A stretch of DNA of 7,592 nt from Bacillota bacterium (GCA_021786135.1 JAJYNV010000333.1:1-7592); one strand, 5' to 3'. Counted from the stretch's first letter, positions 1-5,758 are shown. Program-made: numbers and translations. Notes: a model not told the origin generated them from the sequence alone.

Positions 1-1479
1 CTCGAGCGCCTCGGTCACGTTGCCGACGCGGCGCACCACCATCTCGAACGTCGGTTCCTCGCTCGGACCCGAACTGACCGAGATCGGCGCCTCACCGATG
101 CCCATGAGCGAGATCTGCACGAACTGTCCGCTCTGGTGGCCCAGTTTGGCGCCGGAGTCAAGGCGCAGGCGGTAGAAGGTCTCGTTCGCCGTGAGGGGCT
201 GCATGGCGACGATGGTCGCCTGTTCCGGCACGTAGGGGTCTTTCGCCACAAGCTGCTCCAGCGGCAGCGCCGCGGGCGCCGTCAGAACTGGCGCAAACTC
301 CGGTTCCTCCGCCTCGGCCCGCTTCAGGCTGACGGCGGGCGCGTGGGCCACCGGACTCGCCTCTTCGCGATCTTCGCGACCGAGGAGCGCCTCGAGCGCC
401 TGGCCGAGACTCTTCGTCCCCACGCCCTCGAGCGGCTCCGCCAGCGCCTCCGGGTGACGCTCCAGGAGGGCGTTGTAGACGTCGACGGGACTAGCGACAC
501 CCGCGATGCAGCTGTCGATGCAGCGGCCGCAACCGACGCAGGCGACGAAACCGAACCGCTCGGGCATGTAGAGCCCCTTGCGGTAGAAGCGGTGGCGGTA
601 GCGGTCGCGGCGCAGGCGGAACTGGTGGCCGCCCGCCACCTTGGCGAAGTCCTGCAGCATGCAGGAGTCGCAGAGGCGCAGGCGCTTGCCGGACCTCAGA
701 TCCCAGTCCACGACGTCCTGGACGTCGAAGCAGTAGCAGGTCGGGCAGACGAGGTTGCAGGCGCCGCACGAGAGGCAGTATTCCGAGCGCTCCTGCCAAA
801 GCTCGTCGTTGTAGCTCAGGGCCAGAAGCTGCGGCAGGTTCTCCGGCGGGCAGTCGAGCTGATGCTGGCGCAGGCCCTGGCGGTTGCGCCGCCAGACGGC
901 TTCGCGCCGCCGAAGGTCCTGAGGCTCCGCGTCCTCGACGTCGTCGCCGAAGAGGGCGAGAAGTCCGTCGCCCTTTCCCGTACGGCTCTCGACGAGGTAC
1001 TCGCGACCGATGCGAGTGAAGAGAAGGTCGTAGCCGTCTCGCACGACGGCCGTGCCCATCGCGCCGGCGAAGACGTTGCTCGACGGCGTTTCGACGTCAC
1101 AGGCCACCAGCGTCGCGAGCGCCCGCCGCCGGCTGTAGTGCGGGTCGGGCACGCCCGTCGCAAAGACCGCGTCCATCTGGTTGATGGCCGCGACATCGTA
1201 CGGGTGGACACCGAGCAGCACGAAGGGTCGGTCTTCCGGTTCAGATGTCGCGTAGCGGCCCGGGCGGTCGAACGAGACGAGCTCCTCCTTCTCGGGCAGG
1301 AAGTAACGGAGCGGAGGCTGGAGCGTCACATCGTGGTCCAGGCGCAGATCCTCTGCCTGGCGCAGATCGTCGAAGACGAAGCGCTCATCGCGCTCCTGTA
1401 CGGCCACGACGCGCTGCTGGGCAAGGAGCGTGCGGGTCCAGGAGGCTATCTGGGTCTCCTCGACCTTGATCACTCGCAT
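1..1479 (-). CDS. Fused iron-sulfur (HydB/AsrA-like) and flavin (HydG/AsrB-like) hydrogenase/sulfur reductase subunit, partial at the 3' end
   Basis: The frame is open for 493 codons and leaves the window at base 1. Residues ~1-340 match the beta subunit of cytosolic sulfhydrogenase / group 3b [NiFe]-hydrogenase, or AsrA of anaerobic sulfite reductase. Two ferredoxin-type clusters are visible: C235/C238/C241/C245 and C314/C317/C320/C324. Extra cysteines are at C248, C250, C270 and C273, and C324 is followed by Ile rather than the usual Pro. After an Ala/Glu/Pro-rich linker (~340-412), residues ~415-493 match the N-terminal FAD domain of the gamma subunit, with GQFVQISLMG and GEAPISVSS segments. 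By family knowledge, such subunits pass electrons between NAD(P)H, FAD and a catalytic subunit in the cytosol. The start is set by GAGAGGG seven bases upstream of ATG. The delta and catalytic subunits would lie left of the window. Hydrogenase versus sulfite/sulfur reductase cannot be settled; the upstream nickel permease favours hydrogenase. Confidence 0.85.
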   Translation of the reverse strand, partial: MRVIKVEETQIASWTRTLLAQQRVVAVQERDERFVFDDLRQAEDLRLDHDVTLQPPLRYFLPEKEELVSFDRPGRYATSEPEDRPFVLLGVHPYDVAAINQMDAVFATGVPDPHYSRRRALATLVACDVETPSSNVFAGAMGTAVVRDGYDLLFTRIGREYLVESRTGKGDGLLALFGDDVEDAEPQDLRRREAVWRRNRQGLRQHQLDCPPENLPQLLALSYNDELWQERSEYCLSCGACNLVCPTCYCFDVQDVVDWDLRSGKRLRLCDSCMLQDFAKVAGGHQFRLRRDRYRHRFYRKGLYMPERFGFVACVGCGRCIDSCIAGVASPVDVYNALLERHPEALAEPLEGVGTKSLGQALEALLGREDREEASPVAHAPAVSLKRAEAEEPEFAPVLTAPAALPLEQLVAKDPYVPEQATIVAMQPLTANETFYRLRLDSGAKLGHQSGQFVQISLMGIGEAPISVSSGPSEEPTFEMVVRRVGNVTEALE

Positions 1480-1503
1480 GCGGCATCCCTCTCGCTGTGA
1501 GAA

Positions 1504-1519
1504 TGTGAACTCCTGAACA
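1504..1519. promoter_or_regulatory. Possible CRP/FNR-family operator upstream of the hydrogenase subunit
   Basis: The 16-bp element TGTGAACTCCTGAACA matches the CRP-type pattern TGTGA-N6-TCACA at 8 of 10 positions. It lies about 25 bp upstream of the hydrogenase-subunit ATG, close enough to overlap a core promoter. CRP/FNR-type control by oxygen or energy state would suit such an enzyme. The match is short and no regulator gene is in view, so this is only a candidate. Confidence 0.2.
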
Positions 1520-1647
1520 ATGCCGGGCGCAGGAACGCTCTCGAGTAGCGCTCCTCCCCACTCGTCAGATAACGCTCGGTGCGGACGCTGCGCAACCCCT
1601 TGCCGCACAGTCGCGACACCCGGCGGTGCCGCACGTCATAGGCCCAC

Positions 1648-1699
1648 GGCGGAGTTAGCAGACCGCGTATCTCCCATAGGCCACACCTATCACTCCGCC
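1648..1699. repeat. Nested inverted repeats in the hydrogenase upstream region
   Basis: An outer pair, GGCGGAGT (1648-1655) and ACTCCGCC (1692-1699), is perfectly complementary over 8 bp. It encloses a second perfect pair, ATAGG (1676-1680) and CCTAT (1686-1690), around a 5-nt loop. Transcribed, it could form a branched or extended hairpin in the leader of the minus-strand gene. The ATAGG word also occurs at 1638-1642 and 1706-1710. Its function is unknown. Confidence 0.4.
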
Positions 1700-1790
1700 C
1701 CTCCCAATAGGCTTCGTCGCGCTCCCAGCACCGCGTTGCCGGGGACATGCCCTCAGCCCTCCCGGTGCGCCTGCCGCGTCCGCTCTTTAC

Positions 1791-1809
1791 CTGACAGGAG
1801 TAATGTCAG
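1791..1809. promoter_or_regulatory. 19-bp dyad just after the nickel permease stop
   Basis: CTGACA and TGTCAG form a perfect 6-bp inverted repeat around a 7-nt centre (GGAGTAA), six bases past the permease TAA. It could be a weak transcription-end hairpin for the permease or a dimeric-repressor operator for the downstream gene. No T-tract follows on the minus strand, which argues against a strong intrinsic terminator. It does not match the NikR pattern I know (GTATGA-N16-TCATAC). Confidence 0.25.
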
Positions 1810-1815
1810 TCTTCT

Positions 1816-3030
1816 TTATTCCGTCGTGCACCTGCGTCCCGGACGACGCGGGCCTGCGCGAGGTCCTTCCGGCTTCCTCTCGCGCCACAAAACCAGCACA
1901 AATAGCCAGCCCAGGAGCAGCACGAGAGCGATTCCCATGCCCACATAGCCAAGGTTGAGGTGGTGCAGGAAGCCGAAGGTGCCCCCCTCTGCCGCCCCGC
2001 CCATGAGCGTGAGCAGCTCGATGGTTCCCACGACGAAGGCGACTGCCACCGAGAGACCCGTCACGCACGTGTTCCAGAGCAGCCGCCGCCGCGGCTGCAG
2101 GAGGGACCAGTCGTAGGCGTACTGCATGGAGATGCCATCGACCGAGTCGCAGAGGCTCATTCCCGCCGCGAAGAGGCAAGGCAGGGCTAGCACGCCGTAC
2201 CACGGCAGCGGGCCCATGGCAGCCCCCGCCGTCGTTGCGAGCAGTGCGACCTCGGTGGCCGTGTCGAAGCCGAGGCCGAACAGCAGTCCGACAGGGTACA
2301 TGCCGCTGGGACGTCTGATGCGCAAGAGTAGTCGGCCGAAGATTCTGAAGAGCGGTCCGCCGAACACTGGCGGCTGCTTGCCTCCTCCGGCCGCGCGCAA
2401 GGTGTCGATCAGACTTTTGAGGTTGAGGCTCGCGATGGCGTAGAGAAAGAGCGCCGATACGAGCGTTCCCATGATGCCGCCAACGCTGTGCAGGAAGGCC
2501 GTCGGACCGGCGATGCTGCCGTAGATACGTCCGGCCATGGCGGCCAGCGCACAGGCGAGCGCGAAGACGATCGTCGAGTGGCCAAGGGAAAACCAGAGGC
2601 CCACACTGAACGGCGTCTCACCGTCCTCGCGCAACTTGCGCGTCGTGTTGTCGATCGCCGCTATGTGATCGGCGTCGAACGCGTGGCGCATGCCGAGCGT
2701 ATAGGCCGTCACAGCCACACCGAACGATACGGCCCCGTCCGGCGACCGCACGGCAGCCAGGGCGAAGAGACCCCAGCCGACGACATGCAAAAGCCCGACC
2801 GCTCCGCCCATCAGGGCGAGCTCCCGCCTCGGCTCAGGTCGGAAAGACGCCTTCAGCGCCCTTGCCTCCACTGTTGGGACCCCCGATCGCGGAATCTTCA
2901 TGTGCTGCCCGCGATGCGGCCTCAGCATGCCCGCGGCCGCGCGGCCAGTGAAGGGCCAACGGGATGGGCCACTCGTCTCGTCGCCTCTCCTGGTCGGGCC
3001 GCTCGGGCCCGACTCTTTCGCATCAAGCAT
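1816..3030 (-). CDS. NiCoT-family nickel/cobalt permease (HoxN/NixA type)
   Basis: This is a secondary transporter bringing Ni2+ or Co2+ across the cytoplasmic membrane. The 404-residue frame carries the family signature RHAFDADHI (residues 115-123), giving the H-x4-D-H metal motif. Other family segments are FSLGHS (147-152), LGFDTATE (253-260), GMSLCDSVDG (290-299) and GTIELL (335-340). About eight hydrophobic segments span residues ~74-382, and the C-terminus is basic. The start is uncertain. ATG at 3030 has AAGG seven bases upstream. ATG at 2901 gives 361 residues, nearer the usual family length, but has no clear ribosome binding site. The extra 43 residues are GC-rich at second codon positions and contain a strong dyad, so they may be leader. 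The same-strand hydrogenase subunit downstream suggests nickel supply, but metal specificity cannot be read from sequence. Confidence 0.93.
   Translation of the reverse strand: MLDAKESGPSGPTRRGDETSGPSRWPFTGRAAAGMLRPHRGQHMKIPRSGVPTVEARALKASFRPEPRRELALMGGAVGLLHVVGWGLFALAAVRSPDGAVSFGVAVTAYTLGMRHAFDADHIAAIDNTTRKLREDGETPFSVGLWFSLGHSTIVFALACALAAMAGRIYGSIAGPTAFLHSVGGIMGTLVSALFLYAIASLNLKSLIDTLRAAGGGKQPPVFGGPLFRIFGRLLLRIRRPSGMYPVGLLFGLGFDTATEVALLATTAGAAMGPLPWYGVLALPCLFAAGMSLCDSVDGISMQYAYDWSLLQPRRRLLWNTCVTGLSVAVAFVVGTIELLTLMGGAAEGGTFGFLHHLNLGYVGMGIALVLLLGWLFVLVLWRERKPEGPRAGPRRPGRRCTTE
2993..3013. repeat. Perfect 8-bp hairpin at the permease N-terminal region
   Basis: GTCGGGCC (2993-3000) and GGCCCGAC (3006-3013) pair perfectly around a 5-nt loop. 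The hairpin falls in codons ~6-13 of the permease if it starts at 3030, or in its leader if it starts at 2901. A nearby 12-bp palindrome, GGCCGCGCGGCC, adds further structure. No T-tract follows on the minus strand. Confidence 0.35.
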
Positions 3031-3087
3031 CGCAAAACCTTACCGGGCGCAGGCGTCCGCATCGTGACGAGGCGGTTCATGGCCGGC

Positions 3088-3116
3088 ACCGTATCGCGCC
3101 ACCCGGCAGCTTGCAA
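3088..3116 (-). promoter_or_regulatory. Possible sigma-70 type promoter for the nickel permease
   Basis: Reading the minus strand, TTGCAA (3116-3111) is followed after exactly 17 bases by TACGGT (3093-3088). The first matches 4 of 6 bases of the -35 consensus, and the second fits TAnnnT for the -10. Transcription would begin near 3081, about 50 bases before the ATG at 3030. The match is modest in a GC-rich background. Confidence 0.25.
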
Positions 3117-3124
3117 CCTAGGTC

Positions 3125-3131
3125 AGGGAGG
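3125..3131 (+). promoter_or_regulatory. Ribosome binding site that sets the ku GTG start
   Basis: AGGGAGG lies seven bases upstream of the GTG at 3139. The open frame extends much further upstream (to 2488) with ATG codons. This strong site and the immediate RSIWQG Ku N-terminus fix the start at GTG. Confidence 0.8.
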
Positions 3132-3138
3132 GACCGCC

Positions 3139-3918
3139 GTGCGTAGCATCTGGCAAGGTACCTTGGCCTTCGGCCTCGTCTCGATTCCCGTCAAGCTCTA
3201 TAGCGCCAGCGAGGACAAGGATCCCCGCATGCACTATCTGCACCGCCCCTGCCTTCAACCCGTGCGCTACAAGAAGGTCTGCAGCGCCTGCGGCGAGGAG
3301 GTGCCGGAGAGCGAACTCGCATTGGGCCACGAATACGCGCCGGGCCAGTATGTCCTCGTCGAGAAGGAAGAGCTCGAGGAGGTCTCGGGCAGGGACGCCG
3401 AAGACCGGCGCATCGAGATTCTCCAGTTTCCGCGGGCCGAGGAGCTTGACGCGGTCTACTTCATGAAACCCTACTACCTTGAGCCCCAGGCGGGAGGCCA
3501 CCGCGCCTACCAGTTGCTGAGGCAGGCGCTCGACGGCGCGGAGCGGGTGGCTCTCTGCCGCTTCGTCATGCGTCGTCGCGTGCGGCTCGCGACCCTGCGG
3601 CCGTACCAGGGCCAGGCGATGGCGCTCGAGACGATGCACGCGCCCGACGAGGTGCGCAGCGTCGCGGATCTCGACCTCGGCGAGAGCGTCTCGCCGAGCG
3701 AACCCGAGCTACGGCTCGCCCAGGCGCTCATCGACACCCTGGCTGGTCCCTTCGTGCCGCACGATCACCCCGACGCCTACCGGGCGCGCCTCGAGGACCT
3801 GCTCGGACGCAAGGCGGCCCAGGCGCCGGCGGCCGCCGAGCGCCCGGTCGGGGAGGACATGGGCGAACTTCTCGCGCGCCTCAGGGCGTCGCTCGAACTC
3901 GAAGGCGCCCACGCCTAG
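3139..3918 (+). CDS. ku: Ku, DNA double-strand-break end-binding protein
   Basis: The product has 259 residues and begins RSIWQGTLAFGLVSIPVKLYSA, with the first residue read as initiator Met from GTG; this is the typical bacterial Ku N-terminus. Bacterial Ku is a homodimeric ring that threads onto broken DNA ends and recruits the LigD ligase and polymerase activities encoded next door. The core beta-barrel fold appears complete. Residues H35, C38, C48 and C51 form an HxxC...CxxC set that could bind a metal, which is my inference. The C-terminus is short: after about residue 235 it ends in an LLARLRASLEL-type helix, without the long Lys-rich tail seen in some Ku proteins. A strong Shine-Dalgarno supports the start. 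The TAG stop overlaps the stop of the convergent ligase gene. The promoter should lie in 3031-3138, shared back-to-back with the nickel permease, but I see no convincing one. Confidence 0.96.
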   Translation: MRSIWQGTLAFGLVSIPVKLYSASEDKDPRMHYLHRPCLQPVRYKKVCSACGEEVPESELALGHEYAPGQYVLVEKEELEEVSGRDAEDRRIEILQFPRAEELDAVYFMKPYYLEPQAGGHRAYQLLRQALDGAERVALCRFVMRRRVRLATLRPYQGQAMALETMHAPDEVRSVADLDLGESVSPSEPELRLAQALIDTLAGPFVPHDHPDAYRARLEDLLGRKAAQAPAAAERPVGEDMGELLARLRASLELEGAHA

Positions 3919-4730
3919 CTGCGTTCCGGCCGGTCCTGTGCCGCCGCGATCCCGACCCATCGCGGGTGGCGGAGGCTTCCGGCCGGCGTCCAGTCGAGAA
4001 AAACGACGTCGACGTAGACCGGGCCGCGGCCGACGGCCTGCCGCAGTTCGATCTGCGCCGCCGAGGCGATGCCGCCAACGGCGCCGACTGGCACGATGTC
4101 GCCGTCCTGCTCCACGCCGAGCCGCACGCTGCGGACCTCGCCCTTCGCCTCATCGAGCCCGAGCACGACGCAGCGCAGCGGCCGCCAGCACTTGATCTTG
4201 CGCCAGAGTTCGCTCTTGCCGCTCTCATAGGGCGCGTTCAGCCGCTTCGCGACGACGCCTTCCAGGCCGCTTCGACGCGCCACGTCGTAGAGCGCCCGCC
4301 CCGCTCCGACCACCGCTTCCACGCGGTGCACCATGCGGCTCTCCGGCAGTGCAAGAAGCTTCTCCTGACGCAGGAGGAGCGGCTCGCGGCGAAGGTCTCT
4401 GCCCCCGGACGAAAGGCAGTCGAAGACCATGTAGTGGACCGCTCCCTCGCTTCGGTGCAGCCGGCGCATCATCGCGGGGAAGCTTGGCCGCCCGTCCCGC
4501 AGCACCACCAGTTCGCCATCGAGCACCTGGCCTGAGCCGTGAAGCGCCGCCGAGAGCTCAGGAAAGCGACTTGTCCAGTTGCTGCCCCGGCGCCCGTAGA
4601 GACGCACCTCGCCGTCCTCCGCATAGGCGAGGCAGCGCAGGCCGTCCCACTTGATCTCGAACTGCCACCCGGGGTCGTCGAAAGCTTCTTGCCAGGTCAC
4701 GGGTTCCATCGGCCGCAGCGGCTCTTCCAT
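3915..4730 (-). CDS. ligD: Stand-alone LigD-type ATP-dependent DNA ligase
   Basis: This 271-residue protein should seal nicks and double-strand breaks during Ku-dependent end joining. Ligase motifs appear in order: motif I KWDG with nucleophile K27, motif III LDGEL with E73, motif IIIa YMVFDC (~100-105), motif IV EGVVAK (157-162) and motif V WRKIK (176-180). An OB-fold domain with RHPRWVGI near the C-terminus follows. It corresponds to only the ligase domain of multidomain LigD; polymerase and 3'-phosphoesterase domains are absent from this chain. The frame extends upstream to 4835. ATG at 4730 is chosen because AGG lies eight bases upstream and the homologous region begins there (EPLRPMEP). 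It converges with ku, sharing a CTAG stop, and diverges from the polymerase gene 67 bp away. It could be annotated simply as an ATP-dependent DNA ligase; the LigD affiliation rests on motifs and neighbours. Confidence 0.94.
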   Translation of the reverse strand: MEEPLRPMEPVTWQEAFDDPGWQFEIKWDGLRCLAYAEDGEVRLYGRRGSNWTSRFPELSAALHGSGQVLDGELVVLRDGRPSFPAMMRRLHRSEGAVHYMVFDCLSSGGRDLRREPLLLRQEKLLALPESRMVHRVEAVVGAGRALYDVARRSGLEGVVAKRLNAPYESGKSELWRKIKCWRPLRCVVLGLDEAKGEVRSVRLGVEQDGDIVPVGAVGGIASAAQIELRQAVGRGPVYVDVVFLDWTPAGSLRHPRWVGIAAAQDRPERS

Positions 4731-4802
4731 GTCTCTAGCCTTGTCGGTCCTCGCGACAGCATGCGTCGAAGAGGGCCCGACGCAGCAGGCTAGAGGCATG
4801 GA
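4726..4802. promoter_or_regulatory. Symmetric divergent start region between ligase and polymerase genes
   Basis: A 16-bp inverted repeat (4726-4741 and 4787-4802) pairs at 15 of 16 positions around a 45-bp centre. Each arm contains one gene's start codon and its AGG ribosome binding site, spaced eight bases from ATG in both. The centre holds two further dyads: TGTCG-N7-CGACA (4742-4758) and TGCGTCG-N9-CGACGCA (4762-4784). Both promoters must lie here or inside the opposing genes. No classical -10 is visible. A shared operator or symmetric start elements are both possible. Confidence 0.5.
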
Positions 4803-5664
4803 CAACTTGGGCTCTACCCTGAAGCATCCGGACAAGCTCTGCTACCCTGAGGACGCGATCACGCGCCAGGATGTGATCGCCTACTATCTCGCCGTCTCAG
4901 AGCCGCTCCTGCGCTTCACGCGCAACCGGCCCTTGACCCAGATCCGCTATCCCGACGGCATCAGCGAGAAGGGGTTCTTCCAGAAGAATCCGCCGAGCGG
5001 CGCACCCCCCTGGCTCGAGACCTGGCCGATCGAGGGCACGCGCTACATCATGTTGCAGGATGAGCGCACGATCGCTTACGCCGTGGGCCTCGGCGGACTC
5101 GAGTTCCACATCTCGCCCTTGCGCTATCCGGACGCAGAGCATCCGGACCTCGCCTGGGTCGATCTCGACCCCATGCCGCCGTGCGGCTTTCCCGAAGCCG
5201 TGGCGCTCGCCCGCCTGACGCTGTCGGCTCTCGACGCGATCGGGCTCAAGGCGCTCCTCAAGACGTCAGGCAAACGGGGACTGCATCTCTTCCTGCCGAT
5301 CCGGCCCGGGCCCACACCGCACGAACTGTTTCTCGCCCTCAAGGGTCTCGGCGTCGAACTTCGTCGCGTTCGCCCGGACCTCGTGTCCCTGGAGCGGACC
5401 AAATCCCGGCGCCAGGGCGTCTACTTCGACTTCGGGCAAAGCGCGCGAGGGCACACCCTCGTGGCTCCCTACAGCCTGCGTGCCATACAGGGCGCACCGG
5501 TCAGCTGCCCGATACGGCCGGAGGAGCTCGGCCACATACGCCCGGCGGAATTCACCCTGCGCACGGTTCCTCTGCGCCTGCGGGCCGCGGGCGACATCTG
5601 GGCGGCCGCGATCGAACCCCAGGATCCTTCTCATCTCATGCGCCTGATGGCGCTCGCGACCTAG
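4798..5664 (+). CDS. ligD: Stand-alone LigD-type polymerase/primase (NHEJ PolDom)
   Basis: This 288-residue protein is the polymerase domain of LigD (archaeo-eukaryotic primase superfamily), which fills gaps and adds nucleotides, preferably ribonucleotides in known members, at ends held by Ku. The catalytic metal ligands are visible: D122 and D124 in WVDLDP, and D211 in YFDFGQ. The KTSGKRGLH segment (155-163) carries the conserved His. Family blocks HPDKLCYPE (10-18), RYPDGISEKGFFQKN (50-64) and VAPYSLRA are present, and length is near the usual ~290. The frame is open upstream to 4651, but ATG at 4798 is chosen for its AGG eight bases upstream and the family N-terminus. It is divergent from the ligase gene, forming a split LigD, and ends 101 bp from the convergent permease. 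No fused ligase or phosphoesterase domain follows, so this is a separate protein. Confidence 0.95.
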   Translation: MDNLGSTLKHPDKLCYPEDAITRQDVIAYYLAVSEPLLRFTRNRPLTQIRYPDGISEKGFFQKNPPSGAPPWLETWPIEGTRYIMLQDERTIAYAVGLGGLEFHISPLRYPDAEHPDLAWVDLDPMPPCGFPEAVALARLTLSALDAIGLKALLKTSGKRGLHLFLPIRPGPTPHELFLALKGLGVELRRVRPDLVSLERTKSRRQGVYFDFGQSARGHTLVAPYSLRAIQGAPVSCPIRPEELGHIRPAEFTLRTVPLRLRAAGDIWAAAIEPQDPSHLMRLMALAT

Positions 5665-5685
5665 TCATGTGCCACAGCCAACGAA

Positions 5686-5720
5686 GGAGCCCCGGCCGCC
5701 GCCTTGGCGTCCGAGGCTCC
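5686..5720. terminator. Candidate bidirectional terminator between polymerase and amino-acid permease genes
   Basis: GGAGCC (5686-5691) and GGCTCC (5715-5720) form a 6-bp stem, with a smaller inner CGCC/GGCG pairing near its tip. On the plus strand it lies 22 bp past the polymerase stop and is followed by a pyrimidine-rich CTTCTATCTC. It sits in the convergent gap, as expected for a shared terminator, but lacks a good T-tract on either strand. Confidence 0.4.
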
Positions 5721-5744
5721 CTTCTATCTCCCAGGGGGGCGTGC

Positions 5745-5758
5745 CGGGCCGTGGCCCG
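5745..5758 (-). terminator. GC-rich hairpin after the amino-acid permease stop
   Basis: CGGGCC and GGCCCG form a perfect 14-bp inverted repeat with a 2-base centre, folding as a 5-bp stem with a 4-nt loop. It lies 7 bp beyond the permease TAG on the minus strand. Placement suggests a transcription end or mRNA-stabilising hairpin. No T-tract follows. Confidence 0.35.

Larger units (their letters stand above)
1480..1815. other. Gap without a supported gene, rich in inverted repeats
   Basis: This 336-bp stretch lies between the nickel permease stop and the hydrogenase-subunit start, both on the minus strand. It holds the ribosome binding site of the downstream gene, a CRP/FNR-like dyad near its start, a nested pair of inverted repeats in the middle, and a short dyad just after the permease stop. 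I see no strong promoter. A 92-codon minus-strand frame (1470-1748) has a fair ribosome binding site. However, its second codon positions are about 61% GC by hand count, which is not typical of coding sequence, so I do not call it a gene. Confidence 0.6.

Noticed and set aside
136..1500. 454-codon plus-strand open frame
   Set aside because: It lies antisense to the iron-sulfur/flavin subunit, whose motifs are unmistakable. Long antisense frames are expected in GC-rich coding DNA.
1470..1748. 92-codon minus-strand frame overlapping the hydrogenase-subunit start, with GGAGG upstream of its ATG
   Set aside because: Hand-counted GC by codon position is roughly 60/61/74%, without the low second and high third position values of real genes here. 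The nested inverted repeats fall inside it, and no family is recognisable.
1520..1948. 142-codon plus-strand frame in the gap before the permease
   Set aside because: It crosses the permease stop region antisense, has no motif, and has composition typical of non-coding GC-rich DNA.
2488..3138. Upstream extension of the ku frame
   Set aside because: It is antisense to the nickel permease. The Ku homology begins exactly at the GTG with a strong ribosome binding site.
2901..3138. Cobalamin or nickel/cobalt riboswitch before the permease
   Set aside because: I looked for a cobalamin-box-like GCCACTG context and an NiCo-type core and found no convincing match. A covariance-model search would be decisive.
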